NCBI GenBank assembly: GCA_017307165.1
Contig: JAFKGK010000012.1
Location: forward strand, 1-64,000
From: Candidatus Melainabacteria bacterium
GTDB taxonomy: Bacteria > Cyanobacteriota > Vampirovibrionia > Obscuribacterales > Obscuribacteraceae
Length of the DNA: 64,000 nucleotides
Reading direction: 5' to 3'
Shown here: piece after piece, positions 63,165-64,000 of the stretch
How positions within the stretch are numbered: the stretch's first letter is position 1
Layout of the letters: each line of letters starts with the position of its first letter
The notes under the pieces: generated by a model
What the model was told of the DNA's origin: nothing
Databases searched by the model: none
Seen by the model: only the letters and a program-made list of their open reading frames with translations
Program-made: the position numbers and the translations under genes

Positions 63165-63476
63165 ATGGTCCCCTTCGGAATCGGTTCGACCCTCCTGCTC
63201 CTGATCGTCGCCCTCGGCGCGCGCAAGGTCTGGAAATCTCTGGTCTGGCTGCTCTCGCGCCCCTTCAAGCATCCTTCGGAAACGAAGGTCGCTCATATCA
63301 AGCGCGCAGCGTTCATCCTGGTTGCCATCACGGTGGTCGCCATGCTCGCTCCCTTCATCATCCCCTTCAACGGAGCGATCCGCACCGGCATCTGGCTCCT
63401 GTACCTGCTCTACGCGGGCCTGGGACTGTTCCAGATCTATGACTTTTTCGCCGGCAAGCCCGATCCGGAAAAGTAA
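63165..63476 (+). CDS. small membrane protein downstream of the GH15-like gene
   Basis: 103 residues with three hydrophobic segments (GIGSTLLLLIVALGA, AAFILVAITVVAMLAPFIIP and TGIWLLYLLYAGLGLFQIY) and a basic loop between the first two. AAAGGA lies 6 bases before ATG 63165; a longer frame upstream (63090) lacks a ribosome site. It follows the GH15-like gene by 108 bases, shares its codon bias and ends at a terminator, so the two are probably one transcript. Function unknown. Confidence 0.75.
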   Translation: MVPFGIGSTLLLLIVALGARKVWKSLVWLLSRPFKHPSETKVAHIKRAAFILVAITVVAMLAPFIIPFNGAIRTGIWLLYLLYAGLGLFQIYDFFAGKPDPEK

Positions 63477-63497
63477 TTTCAATCAGCTGCGTCCAAA

Positions 63498-63546
63498 GAA
63501 AACAGGGTCTCAGGGCTATGGCTCAAGACCCTGTTTTCTTTTTTCA
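63498..63546 (+). terminator. rho-independent terminator
   Basis: A perfect 13-base stem (GAAAACAGGGTCT/AGACCCTGTTTTC) with a 15-base loop is followed by TTTTTTTC. Confidence 0.85.
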
Positions 63547-63570
63547 AATGTTCTATGATTTGCTATAGTT

Positions 63571-63592
63571 GTATACACGATTTAGTGTATGC
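63571..63592. promoter_or_regulatory. operator-like dyad
   Basis: TATACAC and GTGTATG (6 of 7 complementary) are separated by GATTTA, 74 bases before the next start and just after TATAGT, a possible -10 box. The size and symmetry fit a dimeric repressor site. The regulator is unknown. Confidence 0.35.
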
Positions 63593-63665
63593 AAAAAAGT
63601 CAATTTACGCCAGATTGCAGCTGTTCTAGGCTGTAAACATAAGCCCCGCTCAAAGGAGAAATAGA

Positions 63666-63944
63666 GTGAACTTGCTTACAGCTATAACTCAAATATCGGC
63701 CTTGGCATTAGGCTGGCTGGACCAATTGCTGATCTCATCAGGCATCATGCATCTACCTCTACCGCTGTTGGCCCTGGGTGCCACACTCGTTTTTTCCTGG
63801 CTATCTTCGGCAGCCATATCGGTGCTTGCAGTAGCCAATCTCAATATCCCAACCCTAGCAAACACCTACGGTCCCGATTTTAGGATCGGTGGCATCATAG
63901 CAATTGCTTTTATAGCTGCAATGCAAATGACGCATCAGATGTAG
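63666..63944 (+). CDS. small membrane protein
   Basis: 92 residues starting at GTG, with AAAGGAG about 8 bases upstream. Hydrophobic segments are seen at about 7-25, 30-57 (LPLLALGATLVFSWLSSAAI) and 74-88 (IGGIIAIAFIAAMQM). Charged residues are almost absent. No family recognised. Only 56 AG-rich bases follow to the window end. Confidence 0.65.
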   Translation: MNLLTAITQISALALGWLDQLLISSGIMHLPLPLLALGATLVFSWLSSAAISVLAVANLNIPTLANTYGPDFRIGGIIAIAFIAAMQMTHQM

Positions 63945-64000
63945 ATTGCATGATCACATCAAATTTTAAGAATAAGAAGAAAAAGAAGGAGATAGGACAA

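Overview
The window is chromosomal DNA of moderate GC from a bacterium with mostly single-gene or short-operon organisation. No rRNA, tRNA, CRISPR array or intact transposase was recognised. A BtpA-family protein (known from cyanobacterial photosystem I assembly), a GH15/phosphorylase-kinase-like barrel protein, a B12-dependent ribonucleotide reductase and many exported proteins without recognised family, all without photosynthesis genes, would fit a non-photosynthetic relative of the cyanobacteria (Vampirovibrionia/Melainabacteria, Obscuribacterales-like). That placement is an inference, not a sequence match.

Layout. 1-4.7 kb is an accessory remnant: a 5'-truncated RHS gene with a GIY-YIG-like toxin tip, an AT-rich leucine-rich-repeat neighbour that could be its immunity protein, and about 1.7 kb of decayed genes, one readable across an in-frame stop and two frameshifts. 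4.7-18.6 kb carries exported and envelope proteins: a DUF3179-like protein, two PHB-depolymerase-family esterases, a CHAP/NlpC-like hydrolase, an alpha/beta hydrolase, a PaaI thioesterase, a J-domain membrane protein, an ArnT-like glycosyltransferase, a TonB-C-like protein and a CsoR-type copper repressor. 18.6-22.4 kb is nrdJ with a 640-base upstream region. 22.4-26.9 kb holds an FCP1-like phosphatase, two exported proteins and a DnaJ relative that lacks HPD.

27.3-30.6 kb is the most unusual unit: a three-gene operon with strong Shine-Dalgarno sites and GC-rich codons. It encodes an intact metallophosphoesterase, a HAD phosphatase, and a second copy of the metallophosphoesterase fold that has lost its metal ligands and gained an acidic linker and a lysine-rich histone-H1-like tail. 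It is followed by an orphan sensor kinase and a Bat (VWA/TPR/MxaA-like) operon on the minus strand.

36.7-47.6 kb: degenerate GGDEF protein, GNAT acetyltransferase, a deacetylase plus NADP-oxidoreductase pair, a membrane-proteolysis operon (unknown protein, ftsH, rseP), btpA and a DUF4388 (PATAN) protein. 47.6-56 kb: proS coupled to an alpha/beta hydrolase, the tldD/tldE pair, a patatin phospholipase and a TPR membrane protein. 56-61.6 kb (minus strand): a MESH1/SpoT-like HD hydrolase, an ACT-domain malic enzyme, a HEAT-fused M1 aminopeptidase and a mannose-6-phosphate isomerase-type cupin. 61.7-63.9 kb: the GH15/PhK-like protein with a small membrane protein, then another small membrane protein.

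Two gene classes stand out by eye. Those at 27.4-30.5, 41.7-45.5, 56.0-60.7 and 61.7-63.5 kb have strongly C/G-ending codons, and most have an AGGAG-type ribosome site. The rest have relaxed codon use and weaker sites. This looks like an expression-level split, although transfer cannot be excluded for the 27.4-30.5 kb operon.
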